DNA from: Nemertoderma westbladi
Lineage: Eukaryota; Xenacoelomorpha; Nemertodermatida; Nemertodermatidae
Reading direction: 5' to 3'
Assembly: GCA_032718475.1 (NCBI GenBank)
Contig: JAUCBJ010007179.1
Span: 144,813-208,812, forward strand
DNA: 64,000 nucleotides
Position numbers and translations under genes: made by a program. The notes beneath the pieces were generated by a model. The model saw nothing but the letters and a program-made list of their open reading frames with translations, searched no databases and was not told the origin of the DNA. Positions 15,360 through 24,791 of the stretch are shown here, one piece after another. Positions within the stretch are counted from its first letter, which is position 1. Each line of letters opens with the position of its first letter.

Positions 15360-15494
15360 ACTTAAATGAATGTACCTTGGAAAAGATTTGCCCGCCTGCA
15401 AAGGAGTGTAGTAATACAATTGGTAGTTATGAATGTCTTTGTTCCGAAGGTTATACTGAGATTCGCTCTGATGCTGGTGTCATATCATGTGAAG
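15360..15494 (+). CDS. cbEGF exon 1 of a multi-EGF protein (partial gene)
   Basis: A 135-bp exon between a TTCTTTTAG acceptor and a GTTTGT donor, phase 1-1, encoding one complete calcium-binding EGF domain. It begins D-L-N-E-C (calcium-binding start) and contains CSNTIGSYECLC, which fits the Asp/Asn hydroxylation consensus C-x-[DN]-x4-[FY]-x-C-x-C. All six cysteines are present, the last in SCEG. Such domains occur in tandem in extracellular proteins such as fibrillins, fibulins and many adhesion proteins, where Ca2+ stiffens the chain. The reading frame runs past the donor but loses EGF character, which supports the splice site. The downstream neighbour is the exon at 30106. The exact protein cannot be named from five EGF domains. 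Confidence 0.88.
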
Positions 15495-15611
15495 GTTTGT
15501 ATGGTAACTTCTGTTGTTCACAAGTTTTTTATTGTACATAGCCGGTTTGAGCTGTAATGAGGAACCATAATTCCAGTATAGATTTAGGAACTGTTCTCAA
15601 AACTCACTTAA

Positions 15612-16438
15612 CCCTTTCGATCCTATGGCACAACTGTTGTGCCATGACCAACTGCGCTATGGCACAATTGTTATGCCATGGGAATATACTTGATATTATT
15701 GGCTTTAAACTATACTCCGGTTGTTAGGAAACATTATAAATTCCCATTCAGCGCATAAGGCGTCATCCCAGTCATTTAGGGATTAAATATTTCCTCTACT
15801 CTGATTGGCTAACAGATTAGTATTATAGTTCAGCAGGCAAAGATAACAGTAGGCCTAAAGCATAACAATATACGGTATTCTATGTCCTCTGATGTTGATA
15901 GCACTACATTCAACATAGGTTTTCCTGTTCGTTGATTTCATTTCTGATGTCAGTTTTCACGCCCTTTTCACGCTGACGAATGTTTTTATAACATAATATG
16001 CTCTTCCTTATTTTTTGACAGGCAGACTGACAGACAAACAGACATACATACAGACAAAGACAGTCTAGAGTTGGTCAGTCGTAAAAACTGACATCAAAAA
16101 TGAAATTAGAGACATGTAAAACCCCATGAAGAAAGTGTTTATAACATAATATGCTCTTCCTTATTTTATGACAGACAGACTGACAGACAAACATATATAC
16201 ATACAGACAACGACACATATATCCTAGTGTTGGTCAGTCGTAAAAACTGACATCAGAAATGAAATCAGCGACCAGGAAAACCCCTAGAGATGAAAATGTA
16301 AATAATGTAGTTCTACTTATTACGACATTATTGTTTAACAAAAAAAATTGATTTTAGAAAAAAAGATTTATTTTGCACAAATTTATTCAGGTCCTGGGGG
16401 CTAAATATTAATGTAGAATCCGTGCCGTACCGAAAGGG
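15612..16438. mobile_element. piggyBac-type MITE flanked by TTAA
   Basis: An 827-bp segment bounded by TTAA at 15608-15611 and 16439-16442. The ends are inverted: CCCTTTCGATCCTATGGCAC on the left, and GTGCCGTACCGAAAGGG on the right. TTAA duplication with CCC-type ends is the signature of piggyBac transposons. There is no transposase frame, so it is non-autonomous. Inside are two tandem copies of about 150 bp (15978-16130 and 16133-16290), each with a GACA-rich microsatellite. Part of this unit also recurs inverted at 15917-15970. Confidence 0.8.
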
Positions 16439-16588
16439 TTAACCTATTGGACCCATATTTTAAGTGTTTTGTTACCACCTTAAATTTATTTGGAGTTTCT
16501 CAAAAATCAAATAGTCAATAAAAATTTTACTCTTAAGGAGGAACTTTCAATCCAGGAATTTACCTTACTAGTTGGACTCTTAATTTCA

Positions 16589-16604
16589 ATTATATTTTGA
16601 AACA
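16589..16604 (+). repeat. Left target-site duplication of Penelope-like element
   Basis: The 16-mer ATTATATTTTGAAACA is repeated exactly at 18073-18088, flanking the Penelope-like element. The length fits target duplications of such retroelements. Confidence 0.75.
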
Positions 16605-16630
16605 GTTTTTGAAGAGGGAAATCTTAATAG

Positions 16631-16822
16631 AATAATGAACGATATCGCCAAAGAAATAATTCTCCACTTCATTTCAAATCATAATATTAAATTAAACAAT
16701 AACAAATACATAATAAGACATACAGACATGAACCAACGTTTCAACTCAAAATAGAGCCATCTTCAGGGTAAGTAAAAACAACTGCCTATTCTAATACTGG
16801 ATTAACGGTACAACAAATACAG
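16631..16822 (-). repeat. Pseudo-LTR, 3' copy, with ribozyme-like core
   Basis: Inverted copy of 17881-18075. On the minus strand, which is the coding sense of this element, it carries CTGAAGA followed about 17 nt later by GAAAC. That order matches the conserved core of hammerhead ribozymes (CUGANGA ... GAAA), which are known from Penelope pseudo-LTRs. Helix II can form with two G-U pairs, but helix I is not convincing by eye. Confidence 0.7.
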
Positions 16823-16970
16823 GCCTAAGTAAACACAATTTTAATAATACTACATTGTGATTATAAATCTAACTACAGTAATATACAAACTCAAAATAAT
16901 TCCCAATATCACCCCCCCCCCCCTTTTTTCACTCCCCCCCCCCCCTTTTTTCACCCCCCCCCCATAAAAC

Positions 16971-17480
16971 CTAAATTAGTGATAGTTGAAAGCTACATTC
17001 GCGATTGTTTAGTGTCGGGCTTAATTTTCTGATGAATAGTGCCTCTTTAATGCGTAGCTGGTATTTGGTTTGAGCTGTTCCTATAATCTTAAAGTTGTCT
17101 AAACTAAAGGTGTGCCCCGTTTCCCCCCAGTGGTTAAATACAGCTGAGTTCCTCGGAGGATTAAACTGTTTTCGCACTAATGACCTGCCTGTGTGTTCAC
17201 ACACGCGAACCGCCAATTGTCTTTCGGTTTCACCGACATAGGAAGCAGTACAACTTCCACAGGTAAATTTATAAATGACGTTGGAACGTATGTGCGATGG
17301 AAGGCGGTCTTTATACGAAAACATGTCTGATATTCTACGTGTAGGTTTAAGTATAACGTTAAGATCTATGTGCGGAAAGGCTGAGCGGAATAGTTTGGAA
17401 ATTCGAGATTTCAGTTGTAGGGCGTGTTTGCCAGTGTAGGGAAGTACAAAAACAATTTCACGTTTCTTAACCGTTACCAT
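16971..17480 (-). pseudogene. GIY-YIG endonuclease domain of Penelope-like element
   Basis: C-terminal 169 residues of a Penelope-type polyprotein. Visible are the CxxC linker (C74, C77 in VIYKFTCGSC), SYVGET at 80-85 standing for the GIY...YIG core, R87 in the following helix and H96 in CEHTG. This domain nicks the target DNA, and the RT then extends from it. It follows the RT remnant (17507-17848) in the same direction. The two are one gene split by a single frameshift near 17520-17560, because KQIHKHVLERYHSAKST reads directly into this frame. The first ATG used here (17480) is therefore internal and not a true start. The endonuclease fold itself looks intact, but the element is dead. Confidence 0.88.
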
Positions 17481-17506
17481 GGTAGACTTAGCACTATGGT
17501 AGCGTT

Positions 17507-17848
17507 CTAGAACGTGCTTATGGATTTGTTTAGAAGCGAGATGGGATAGCCATTCTTAGTTAGGATTGTGAATAGTTTATTTAAATCCGTACTGAACAGT
17601 ATAAACGAAGAGCTAATCATTAGTGCGCGGTATATCAGTGTGAAAGCAAGGCCAATCTTATATTTCATGGGAATAAAACTGTCAAACTTTGTGTATAGGC
17701 CGGTGAAGGTGGGCTTATGATATATTGAGGTGGAAAATGAGTTATTTTGGAGACGCGTGATTTGGACATCCAGGAATGATAATTTACCATTACTTTCAGT
17801 TTCGCATGTGAATTTTATATTAGGGTGTTTGGAGTTAAGATAAGTCAA
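17507..17848 (-). pseudogene. Penelope-like reverse transcriptase, C-terminal fragment
   Basis: About 113 residues matching the thumb-proximal end of Penelope RTs: SFLDVQITR, IYHKPTFTGLY and the stretch up to the GIY-YIG linker. The catalytic palm (motifs A-C) is absent because the element is truncated at the right pseudo-LTR. A frameshift at its end separates it from the endonuclease frame. The assignment is from recognised family words, not from a search. Confidence 0.82.
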
Positions 17849-17880
17849 GAATTCTAGACAGTTGGATTGTGTTTTGAAAA

Positions 17881-18075
17881 CTGTATTTGTTGTACCGTTA
17901 ATCCAGTATTAGAATAGGCAGTTGTTTTTACTTACCCTGAAGATGGCTCTATTTTGAGTTGAAACGTTGGTTCATGTCTGTATGTCTTATTATGTATTTG
18001 TTATTGTTTAATTTAATATTTATTTGATTTGAAATGAAGTGGAGAATTATTTCTTTGGCGATATCGTTCATTATT
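17881..18075 (+). repeat. Pseudo-LTR, 5' copy (inverted)
   Basis: Reverse complement of 16631-16822 with a few changes. CTGAAGA is at 17937-17943 and GAAAC at 17961 on the plus strand, antisense to the element's coding strand. Confidence 0.85.
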
Positions 18076-18088
18076 ATATTTTGAAACA
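18073..18088 (+). repeat. Right target-site duplication of Penelope-like element
   Basis: Second exact copy of ATTATATTTTGAAACA. Confidence 0.75.
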
Positions 18089-19103
18089 TGAAAATTTTGT
18101 AAATTGATTGTTTGAACCTGTTTTTTTTTACGTAATGGGGTTTTTTTGGGTTCTGGTTTTGATGGAATATATACGAGATGCACCAGGCGTATCAAACTTG
18201 TATTTTTCGGTGCTGTGTGCAAAATTTGGTGCCTGCACGAAATATTGAAAATCCATTCAATAGTTCAATTGATTGTTATAATTTATTTCTCACATTATTG
18301 CAGAGGTTTATTGGGGTTCAGATTTCAATGAAATAAATAATTATCTAATTAGACATCTCAAACATTTTTGAAAAATAGCTATAATCAGCGCCCTAAAAAC
18401 CTGAAAATGTGAATCTATAGCATTGTATAAATGTATAAGTCGTCAATTAAAATGTTAGTGTTCAGTCTGAAAAGTGCTGATTACATGTTTTTTTCATTTT
18501 TTACCTACGTATTAGACTAAAACTGCCATTTATAGTAAACAGATCATTTTAACTATTCTCAAATTGATTCAGCGCCCCGGAAAACCTGTATTTTAAAAAA
18601 GATAAGTTGAAAATTGCAACTTCAAATTTTTTGAAAATTATTCACTACTTGAAATTTTGGATCTGCAAAATAACTACACCAGCAATTTATTTAGATAATT
18701 TTTTTCTTTTTGTTTAAGAATGGAGAAATCTACAGTACGACAAACAAAAAATTAGTTGTTTTGGTTAAAATTTGTAGATTCTAGAGGAGGAGGGGGGAGG
18801 GAGGTCAATATGAGCCCACCCGCCCGTTATTTGTACATCATTTTATAGCCCGGTACTAATAATAGGGTTAATAATTATAGAAAAATGATTAATTCGCAAT
18901 AATATTATGGAAATTATTACTAATGAATTATGTAAACAGACCGATTACCCGGTCGATAAGTTGAACATTCTACTCGTACTGTACTACTCATAATTCATTT
19001 TTGGATAAATTTCATCTCAAATTAGAAATTATTGGCCACCTATTTAAGTGCTTATTATCTATTTATTAGATATAAATACATGTAATAATTAATATGTATT
19101 ACT
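18089..19103. other. AT-rich DNA, nothing identified
   Basis: No gene, RNA or element recognised. Phrases such as 'cagcgcccyaaaaacctga' occur twice (near 18388 and 18572), so an old duplicated repeat may be present. A purine run lies at 18783-18802. Confidence 0.4.
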
Positions 19104-19430
19104 TTAATGTAAGTGGTTAATTAACAAAGTGAGCATAAAATGTTCAAGTGGTAAATTTAGGATAAATTGGCACTTAGATTTAGAATCCGGGCCTATATCC
19201 AAAATAAGTGAATAAGTGAATAAAATAAGTAGCAACTGCCCTGTCTCTCCATATACAGCAAAATTAGGAGTTGACCTTTTAACGGCCAAAACGTTTTTTA
19301 AAAACCTTAACTGCACCCTTTCTACATCAACAGCAGATTCAAAACCCCATATATCCGCACCATACATGAGAATAGGTTTTATCAAGGAATTAAATAAGTT
19401 TAAAGCACAATCAAAAGATGCATGAGGAAA
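19104..19430 (-). pseudogene. LINE A C-terminal region
   Basis: Encodes FDCALNLFNSLIKPILMYG, then GADIWGFE and PNFAVYGETG, typical of the conserved segment after the RT thumb in this LINE type. It is separated from the thumb by an AT-only stretch at about 19440-19500. Confidence 0.75.
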
Positions 19431-19435
19431 ACGGA

Positions 19436-19500
19436 CAAAATATTTTAATAATTAATATATAATAATTTATTATATAATAATATAATTAATAATTAATTTA
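19436..19500. repeat. AT-only insert inside LINE A
   Basis: About 60 bp of nearly pure A/T with self-complementary TAATTAAT/TATATAATA words, placed where LINE coding sequence is missing. It may be a small palindromic insertion or a slippage product. Confidence 0.5.
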
Positions 19501-19504
19501 CCAT

Positions 19505-19790
19505 TCCCTGAAAAAATAATACCTAGATATGTGTACTGGTTAATCATGGGCATCACCTTTCTATTGTAGTAAAGCTGACCAGTTGATGGTCGACCTTTGT
19601 TTCCAAACACCACCACGTTTGATTTATCTAAGTTTACTTCGAGAAACCAATATTTACAATAATGTTCTAGAATTACTAAAGATTGCTGCAAAGCCGACGC
19701 AGATTCTGCCACTATAACAATATCATCTGCAAAGAGTAATAAAAACAGTTTCAGTGTACAAACAGGGATACCCTCTATACCACCATGTTA
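19505..19790 (-). pseudogene. LINE A RT motif C and thumb
   Basis: Contains LLLFADDIVIVAE with the two catalytic aspartates, then LEVNLDKSNVVVFGNKG and YTYLGIIFSGNGK. One frameshift near 19790 separates it from the upstream palm segment. Confidence 0.82.
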
Positions 19791-19794
19791 TGTT

Positions 19795-20317
19795 GTAGAT
19801 CATTTTCTAGATCATTTATAAAAATACTGAAGAGAAAAGGGGATAAACACTCCCCTTGTCTGACACCATTTGATACTATAAACATTTCTGATAAGATACC
19901 ATTTGTTCGTACACAAGATTTTACCCTACTATACATATTCTTAATAATATTAAACATTTTCCCGCCTGCACCTAATTGCACCAATTTCAACCATAGAGCC
20001 GATCTACTAACTAGATCGAACGCTTTCTTCAGATCAACAAATGCGCAATATAATTTTTTCTTCCGGGTTAACAAAAAATGGTCTATGAGCGCTCGTAATA
20101 TACACATTTGATCAGCTGTAGAAAACCCTGCTCGGAATCCACCCTGAGCTTCAACTAAAATACCATAACATTCCGCCCACCATTGCAAACGATTGTTTAT
20201 AACAGACGTAAATAATTTACCCAGAATTGATAACAAAGTTATACCACGATAATTACAGGGATCTAAACTATTACCCTTTTTAAATAAAGGACATATAATT
20301 CCAATGGTCCAATCCAT
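19795..20317 (-). pseudogene. LINE A RT fingers and palm (motifs A, B)
   Basis: About 180 residues. NYRGITLLSILGK is the conserved RT motif 2. AFVDLKKAFDLVSR carries the first catalytic Asp, and GVRQGECLSPFLFSIFINDL is motif B. It joins the endonuclease frame upstream after a frameshift near 20310. Confidence 0.88.
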
Positions 20318-21192
20318 AGGAAAATTACCTGATTTAAAATAGCACTAAACAACAAAGTTAACACAGGTATTAATTGGTCACGACCCTCAATAATAAATTC
20401 ACTTAAAATATTATCAATACCGGGCGATTTTCCACGTTTTAGCCTATTAATGGCGTTAAGCACTTCTATTTCCTCGTAAGGCATAGTCAAATCTTTTTCA
20501 AAACAATTTTTACTTTCAATTACGTTGATGTTACTATTAATACTACCATTAACACCCATATCTTGGAAGTTAGTACTGTCCGAGTTAAGTTGCTCAAAGA
20601 AATTCTTAAACTCGCTAATAGATGGTTCTCTAGCACCTCTTGGTACTGCCGTACGGCAAATTGATTTTAATTTTATCCAAAACTTTTTCGGCTTTGTAGT
20701 GCGTGCCAAATTTAAACGCCTGACTTCGTTTCTGGAATACTCATACCGGGTTTTACGTAATGTTGTCCTATATAGGGTTTTCCTACTTTGCAATAGAGAA
20801 AACGCTTCCGGAGTTCCTGATCTCTTCCAAGATATCAAGGAATTTTTACTATGGCTATAAACATTTATGTCACCTATAGAGAAATATTTACACTGCGCCA
20901 TAATTGGTACCATGCCTAAAACATAATCAATTGTAGAAGCTCCATTTTTGAAATGAAAAGTAAAATCACCCTTCTCTTTATCTTTTCCAAGCCGTCCATT
21001 AAAAATACGAAGGCCAGTATTTTTACATAGGGATAATAATTTTGTTCCATAAGTATTCATTTTTTTATCAACATTATTTCTGGCGGCATTATTACAGAAA
21101 ACTCCCATACCACTACTTAAAATGTAATCACTTCCTTTGGTATTCAAGTCACCTATAACTACGTTATATGCACTATCCCAATAGAGCGCCAA
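20318..21192 (-). pseudogene. LINE A endonuclease (partial) and RT start
   Basis: About 290 residues. VVIGDLNTKGSD and STIDYVLG are the catalytic GDxN and IDYV motifs of AP-type LINE endonucleases, which nick target DNA for target-primed reverse transcription. A linker follows, then NAINRLKRGKSPGID, the RT start. The N-terminal half of the endonuclease is missing. Confidence 0.85.
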
Positions 21193-21198
21193 GGATCT

Positions 21199-21298
21199 AG
21201 GACACTTCCCCCCCGGACAGTTTACCCCCCGGACACTACCCCCCCACCCAAGTAGGACACTTCCCCCCCGGACACTTGCCCCCCGGACACTTCCCCCT
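21199..21298. repeat. C-rich minisatellite (GGACACTTCCCCCC-type)
   Basis: Six imperfect units of about 15-17 bp with GGACA(C/G)TT(T/G)(A/C)CCCCCC, alternating GGACA and C-runs. It abuts the 5' break of LINE A. The plus strand is C-rich, so the minus strand has regularly spaced G-tracts. Confidence 0.85.
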
Positions 21299-22002
21299 CA
21301 GTTAAAGTGTTACAATTAATCTGGGTGCATCAAAGCAATAAACAAAAGTTAAAGATGGTTACAGGACAAGTTGTATCTAGACAAGTTTGTTCAAAATTAT
21401 AAAAGAAACATTTTTATAGTCAAATTTTGTTTGTTTTTCTTTTTTCCGCCCCCAAACCCCCGCTTCTTTTCTTGGGGGCTGCCAGCCTGCCGCCCTCAAA
21501 CACCCGCTTCTTTTCTTGGGGGCTGCCGCCCCCAAACCCGCATTTCCCTGTGTGCCCGTGGTGAAAGACTTTGAGACCGTTTTGAAATAATCAATTCATG
21601 TTTGTATCATCAGATAATAAATTAACTAAGCCTAAAGTAGGAGCTGTATTGAATGTTAACCAATTTAATATATAAATTACTACAATATTATATAATTCAA
21701 CAAAATCCTATTAAAAATATTGCAAGTAACCAGGAAATTAAATATGTAGTGTGTATAATATCTCTATAGTATGTATAGTAATATGTATATCAATATGTAA
21801 TGCTGAACACAGAATACAGGTCGATGTATGTCGATTTTACCCTGGAGAGGTATAATTTTGATTGCAACAATAATATTCATCGCAATATGCTACAATTTGA
21901 AGAAGACTATTACATAATAATACCTATAATTAAAACAATTAATTATTATAATTCTATAGTTAATAAAAACAGTATCATTCGGGGGATGGAATTTATAGGT
22001 CA
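21299..22002. other. Intergenic stretch with a 45-50 bp duplicate
   Basis: At 21445-21540 the phrase CGCTTCTTTTCTTGGGGGCTGCC is present twice with CCGCCCCCAAACCC between, a short tandem or palindromic GC-rich repeat. The remaining 21.6-22.0 kb is AT-rich with nothing recognised. Confidence 0.5.
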
Positions 22003-22398
22003 TCAAATTAATTGTTTAAAGATTAGCAAACAATACAATGTAATTGTATTGATAAAACCCATAAATAAATCTTCGCGATGCTCTTCAACTGCTATGTGCG
22101 TGTTATGGGATGCGTTGTAAATTGTGTCAGATGTTGCCACCACCGTATTGAATGTGGCCTCGAATAACTCAGCCACCTCGATATCATCTTCCAGGTGGTT
22201 GTCCATAAGTACGAATGGAGAGACCGCAACTGCATTATCTGTATTATTCGCTGTTCCAACTGTTGCATATACTTGAAACTGTTCACTGGGTGTTACGCTA
22301 GACACCAAATTCGAACTGTCGTTTAACACTGGCACTACATTCGCCGGTGTTATCCTCTCAGACCTTTGTAAATCCTGTAGTGAAAGGGCTGGTCGCAA
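22003..22398 (-). pseudogene. Gag-like fragment related to the frame at 63536
   Basis: An open stretch of about 131 residues without an ATG start. Near its end it has SDTIYN...IAVEEHREDLF. The partial protein beginning at 63536 has SDTVYSD...IAVEEHQADW in the same order, which is too specific to be chance. Both are therefore likely copies of one mobile-element protein, possibly a Gag-like structural protein. The family is not identified. No RT or integrase is visible beside it. Confidence 0.45.
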
Positions 22399-22835
22399 TT
22401 AATAAATTGTCTCATTTATTCAACGCACAGATAATATACTTTCTATTGTTTTGGAGTCATACTGACGGACAGACCGACAGTCAAACGGACAGACCGACAG
22501 TCAAACGGACAGACAGCTATATCTCGAGAAGTAGAACAGATCTTGCTAAACGGTATCAAATTTGGAATCTTTATAAAAATCGGCTCTAGACAGCGAGATG
22601 AAATAGAAAAAATTGTGAAAACCTTGAATGCCACACAGCAACACAATCATTTATGAATGAAGAAATATAGTAAAACCTAAGTTTAATGGATTAAAGTTAG
22701 ATCCCGTATTACAATATATTAACAAAACCCATATTATTATTATTACTTATATAACAAATGGGATCACGCGATTCCATAATAATCTGCACAAGTTGTTTAT
22801 TAAATAGCCTAAATAATTAATCTATTTTATATTAC
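22399..22835. other. AT-rich stretch with a short GACA-type repeat
   Basis: At 22462-22513 a 20-bp unit (ACAGACCGACAGTCAAACGG) is repeated two and a half times, followed by CTATATCTCGAGAAG and 'ggtatcaaatttggaatc'. The same kind of block (GACA repeats beside a conserved run) also occurs near 50500 and 59630. Nothing else is seen. Confidence 0.6.
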
Positions 22836-23292
22836 CTATCTAAAGGTTAATACCGATCGGTTAATACCGATTGGGTAGATCGGAGCCCCGCAACCCCGCA
22901 CCATCCCCAAAGCAAAGCCCAGTGCCCGCCATGGGCGCCGCCCACCACGCAAGCAGAAGGAGTTGGAGCGGATCAGCGCGAATTGAAGGCGCCTCCGGAC
23001 CACGCCCAACACACTGGCGAGGCCTTGCTGGCGCATCCCCTGCCGCCGAGCCACGAGGGTCTCAACGAGGTGGCGGATTAGGATATCGGCCTCCTTACAC
23101 CACACCCCGTCGGTGGTTCCGACTAGGGGGGTGAAGGAGATCCTCCTGTCCTCGCGCACCGCGCTGTAATGGACCTTCTTGGCCCAGGCTCGCTGCTCGA
23201 GGATGGAGTCCAGGGGCCTATTTGCATATGAGGGGGCGTCAGCGTTTCGCATATGAGGGGGCGTCTCGCACCTCATCGTGTCGCTTTATGAC
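22836..23292 (-). pseudogene. RT retroelement, C-terminal segment
   Basis: Contains DAPSYANRPLDSIL, FTPLVGTTDGVWCKEAD and LIRSNSFCLRGGRRPWR, the last conserved blocks of this RT family. A 17-bp duplication (CATATGAGGGGGCGTC-like, 23224-23263) lies at its upstream end. It also appears to lack a block normally found after the HALNCK segment, so an internal deletion is likely. It joins 25624-26057 across the TIR element. Confidence 0.75.
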
Positions 23293-23298
23293 GAGGCC
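23293..23298 (+). repeat. Target-site duplication GAGGCC (left)
   Basis: GAGGCC here and at 25618-25623 flanks the TIR element. Only one copy is needed to restore the interrupted RT frame (SRGLVIKRHDEVRD at the joint). Confidence 0.85.
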
Positions 23299-23546
23299 AG
23301 TAGTAAGATGAACCCATCCTCGGCGACAGTTGGACCTACTTCGCACCTTGGGTGTTAAGTAGGTCATTAATTAATTAATCAATTAATTAATTGGTCGATT
23401 AAACAATTAATTAATTGTTTAATCAATCGATTTGTATCAAATAATGTTGCCAAAGGCAATTTAATTTGATACAAATCAATCAGATAGGGACGCGCGATGA
23501 ATAAATTGTACTACAGCAAACGAAATATACAATACAATTGCCACTG
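23299..23546 (+). repeat. Left TIR of hexamer element
   Basis: 248 bp, inverted copy of 25370-25617 with very few differences, including the internal AT palindromes. Confidence 0.92.
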
Positions 23547-23557
23547 CCTCAGCCACA

Positions 23558-24650
23558 GGCTGTGGCTGTGGCTGTGGCTGTGGCTGTGGCTGTGGCTGTG
23601 GCTGTGGCTGTGGCTGTGGCTGTGGCTGTGGCTGTGGCTGTGGCTGTGGCTGTGGCTGTGGCTGTGGTTGTGGCTGTGGCTGTGGCTGTGGTTGTGGCTG
23701 TGGCTGTGGCTGTGGTTGTGGCTGTGGCTGTGGCTGTGGCTGTGGCTGTGGCTGTGGCTGTGGCTGTGGCTGTGGCTGTGGCTGTGGCTGTGGCTGTGGC
23801 TGTGGCTGTGGCTGTGGCTGTGGCTGTGGCTGTGGCTGTGGCTGTGGCTGTGGCTGTGGCTGTGGCTGTGGCTGTGGCTGTGGCTGTGGCTGTGGCTGTG
23901 GCTGTGGCTGTGGCTGTGGCTGTGGCTGTGGCTGTGGCTGTGGCTGTGGCTGTGGCTGTGGCTGTGGCTGTGGCTGTGGCTGTGGCTGTGGCTGTGGCTG
24001 TGGCTGTGGCTGTGGCTGTGGCTGTGGCTGTGGCTGTGGCTGTGGCTGTGGTTGTGGCTGTGGCTGTGGCTGTGGCTGTGGCTGTGGCTGTGGCTGTGGT
24101 TGTGGCTGTGGCTGTGGCTGTGGTTGTGGCTGTGGCTGTGGCTGTGGCTGTGGCTGTGGTTGTGGCTGTGGTTGTGGCTGTGGTTGTGGCTGTGGTTGTG
24201 GCTGTGGCTGTGGCTGTGGTTGTGGCTGTGGTTGTGGCTGTGGCTGTGGTTGTGGCTGTGGCTGTGGCTGTGGCTGTGGCTGTGGCTGTGGCTGTGGCTG
24301 TGGCTGTGGCTGTGGCTGTGGCTGTGCTGTGGCTGTGGCTGTGGCTGTGGTTGTGGCTGTGGCTGTGGCTGTGGCTGTGGCTGTGGCTGTGGCTGTGGCT
24401 GTGGCTGTGGCTGTGGCTGTGGCTGTGGCTGTGGCTGTGGCTGTGGCTGTGGCTGTGGCTGTGGCTGTGGCTGTGGCTGTGGATGTGGTTGTGGCTGTGG
24501 TTGTGGCTGTGGTTGTGGCTGTGGTTGTGGCTGTGGCTGTGGCTGTGGTTGTGGCTGTGGTTGTGGCTGTGGCTGTGGTTGTGGCTGTGGTTGTGGCTGT
24601 GGCTGTGGCTGTGGTTGTGGCTATGGTTGTGGCTGTGGCTGTGGCTGTGG
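23558..24650 (+). repeat. GGCTGT hexanucleotide array
   Basis: About 180 units of GGCTGT in a head-to-tail run, with GGTTGT variants concentrated at 23660-23720 and 24050-24260 and again after 24480. A one-base loss near 24325 shifts the phase. The hexamer period creates endless frames (Trp-Leu, Cys-Gly or Ala-Val dipeptides), which are not proteins. The strand is GT-rich with frequent GG pairs. Confidence 0.97.
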
Positions 24651-24720
24651 GGAGTGCCTCAGGTCTTAAATCAGAGTCTTACAAATTCGAACGTTAACGA
24701 ACAAATTCAAACGTTACTGT

Positions 24721-24791
24721 TCCACCTTGGTGTAGTGGTTGCTTTGAATTCACATCTCCAATAGGTCGTGGGTTCAATCCTCACATGGACC
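24721..24791 (+). ncRNA. tRNA-like pol III promoter / tRNA-derived sequence
   Basis: An A box (TGGTGTAGTGGTT, 24728-24740) and a B box (GGTTCAATCC, 24771-24780) lie at tRNA spacing. A T-arm (GTGGG-loop-CTCAC) can form. The acceptor ends do not pair well, so this is a tRNA-derived SINE or pseudogene and not a working tRNA. It sits inside the TIR element right after the hexamer array. Confidence 0.6.

Larger units (their letters stand above)
16605..18072 (-). mobile_element. Penelope-like element, 5'-truncated, inverted pseudo-LTRs
   Basis: About 1.47 kb. Long inverted repeats (16631-16822 and 17881-18075, about 193 bp, nearly identical) flank a minus-strand coding remnant with the end of a reverse transcriptase and a GIY-YIG endonuclease. 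A 26-bp tail lies between the left repeat and its target duplication, as reported for Penelope-like elements, whose pseudo-LTRs can be direct or inverted. The whole is enclosed by a 16-bp duplication. The RT is cut off at about 17850, so most of the gene is missing. C-rich/T-rich runs at 16911-16963 lie in the 3' untranslated part. Confidence 0.88.
19104..21192 (-). mobile_element. Decayed LINE A (endonuclease plus reverse transcriptase)
   Basis: Minus-strand non-LTR retrotransposon remnant read through several broken frames. In order: AP-type endonuclease C-terminal half (GDLNTKGSDY, STIDYVLG) and RT start (LKRGKSPGIDN) at 20318-21192; RT motifs NYRGITLLS, AFVDLKKAFDLVSR (A) and NGVRQGECLSPFLFSIF (B) at 19795-20317; motif C FADDIVIVAE and the thumb (LEVNLDKSNVVVFG, YLGIIFSGNGK) at 19505-19790; and the C-terminal region (IKPILMYGADIWGF) at 19104-19430. 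Frameshifts lie near 20310 and 19790. The 5' end is lost at about 21192, where C-rich minisatellite DNA starts. It is not functional. Confidence 0.9.

Noticed and set aside
22871-23134. Plus-strand frame of 87 residues
   Set aside because: Antisense of the conserved RT C-terminal segment, which has family motifs on the minus strand.
23558-24650. Telomere or interstitial telomeric repeat
   Set aside because: GGCTGT does not match TTAGGG or a known telomere motif, and the array lies inside a TIR element.
23497-24764. Open frames of Trp-Leu, Ala-Val or Cys-Gly repeats
   Set aside because: Artefacts of the GGCTGT hexamer period.
24721-24791. Functional tRNA gene
   Set aside because: A and B boxes and a T-arm are present, but the acceptor ends do not pair and no clean anticodon arm forms.
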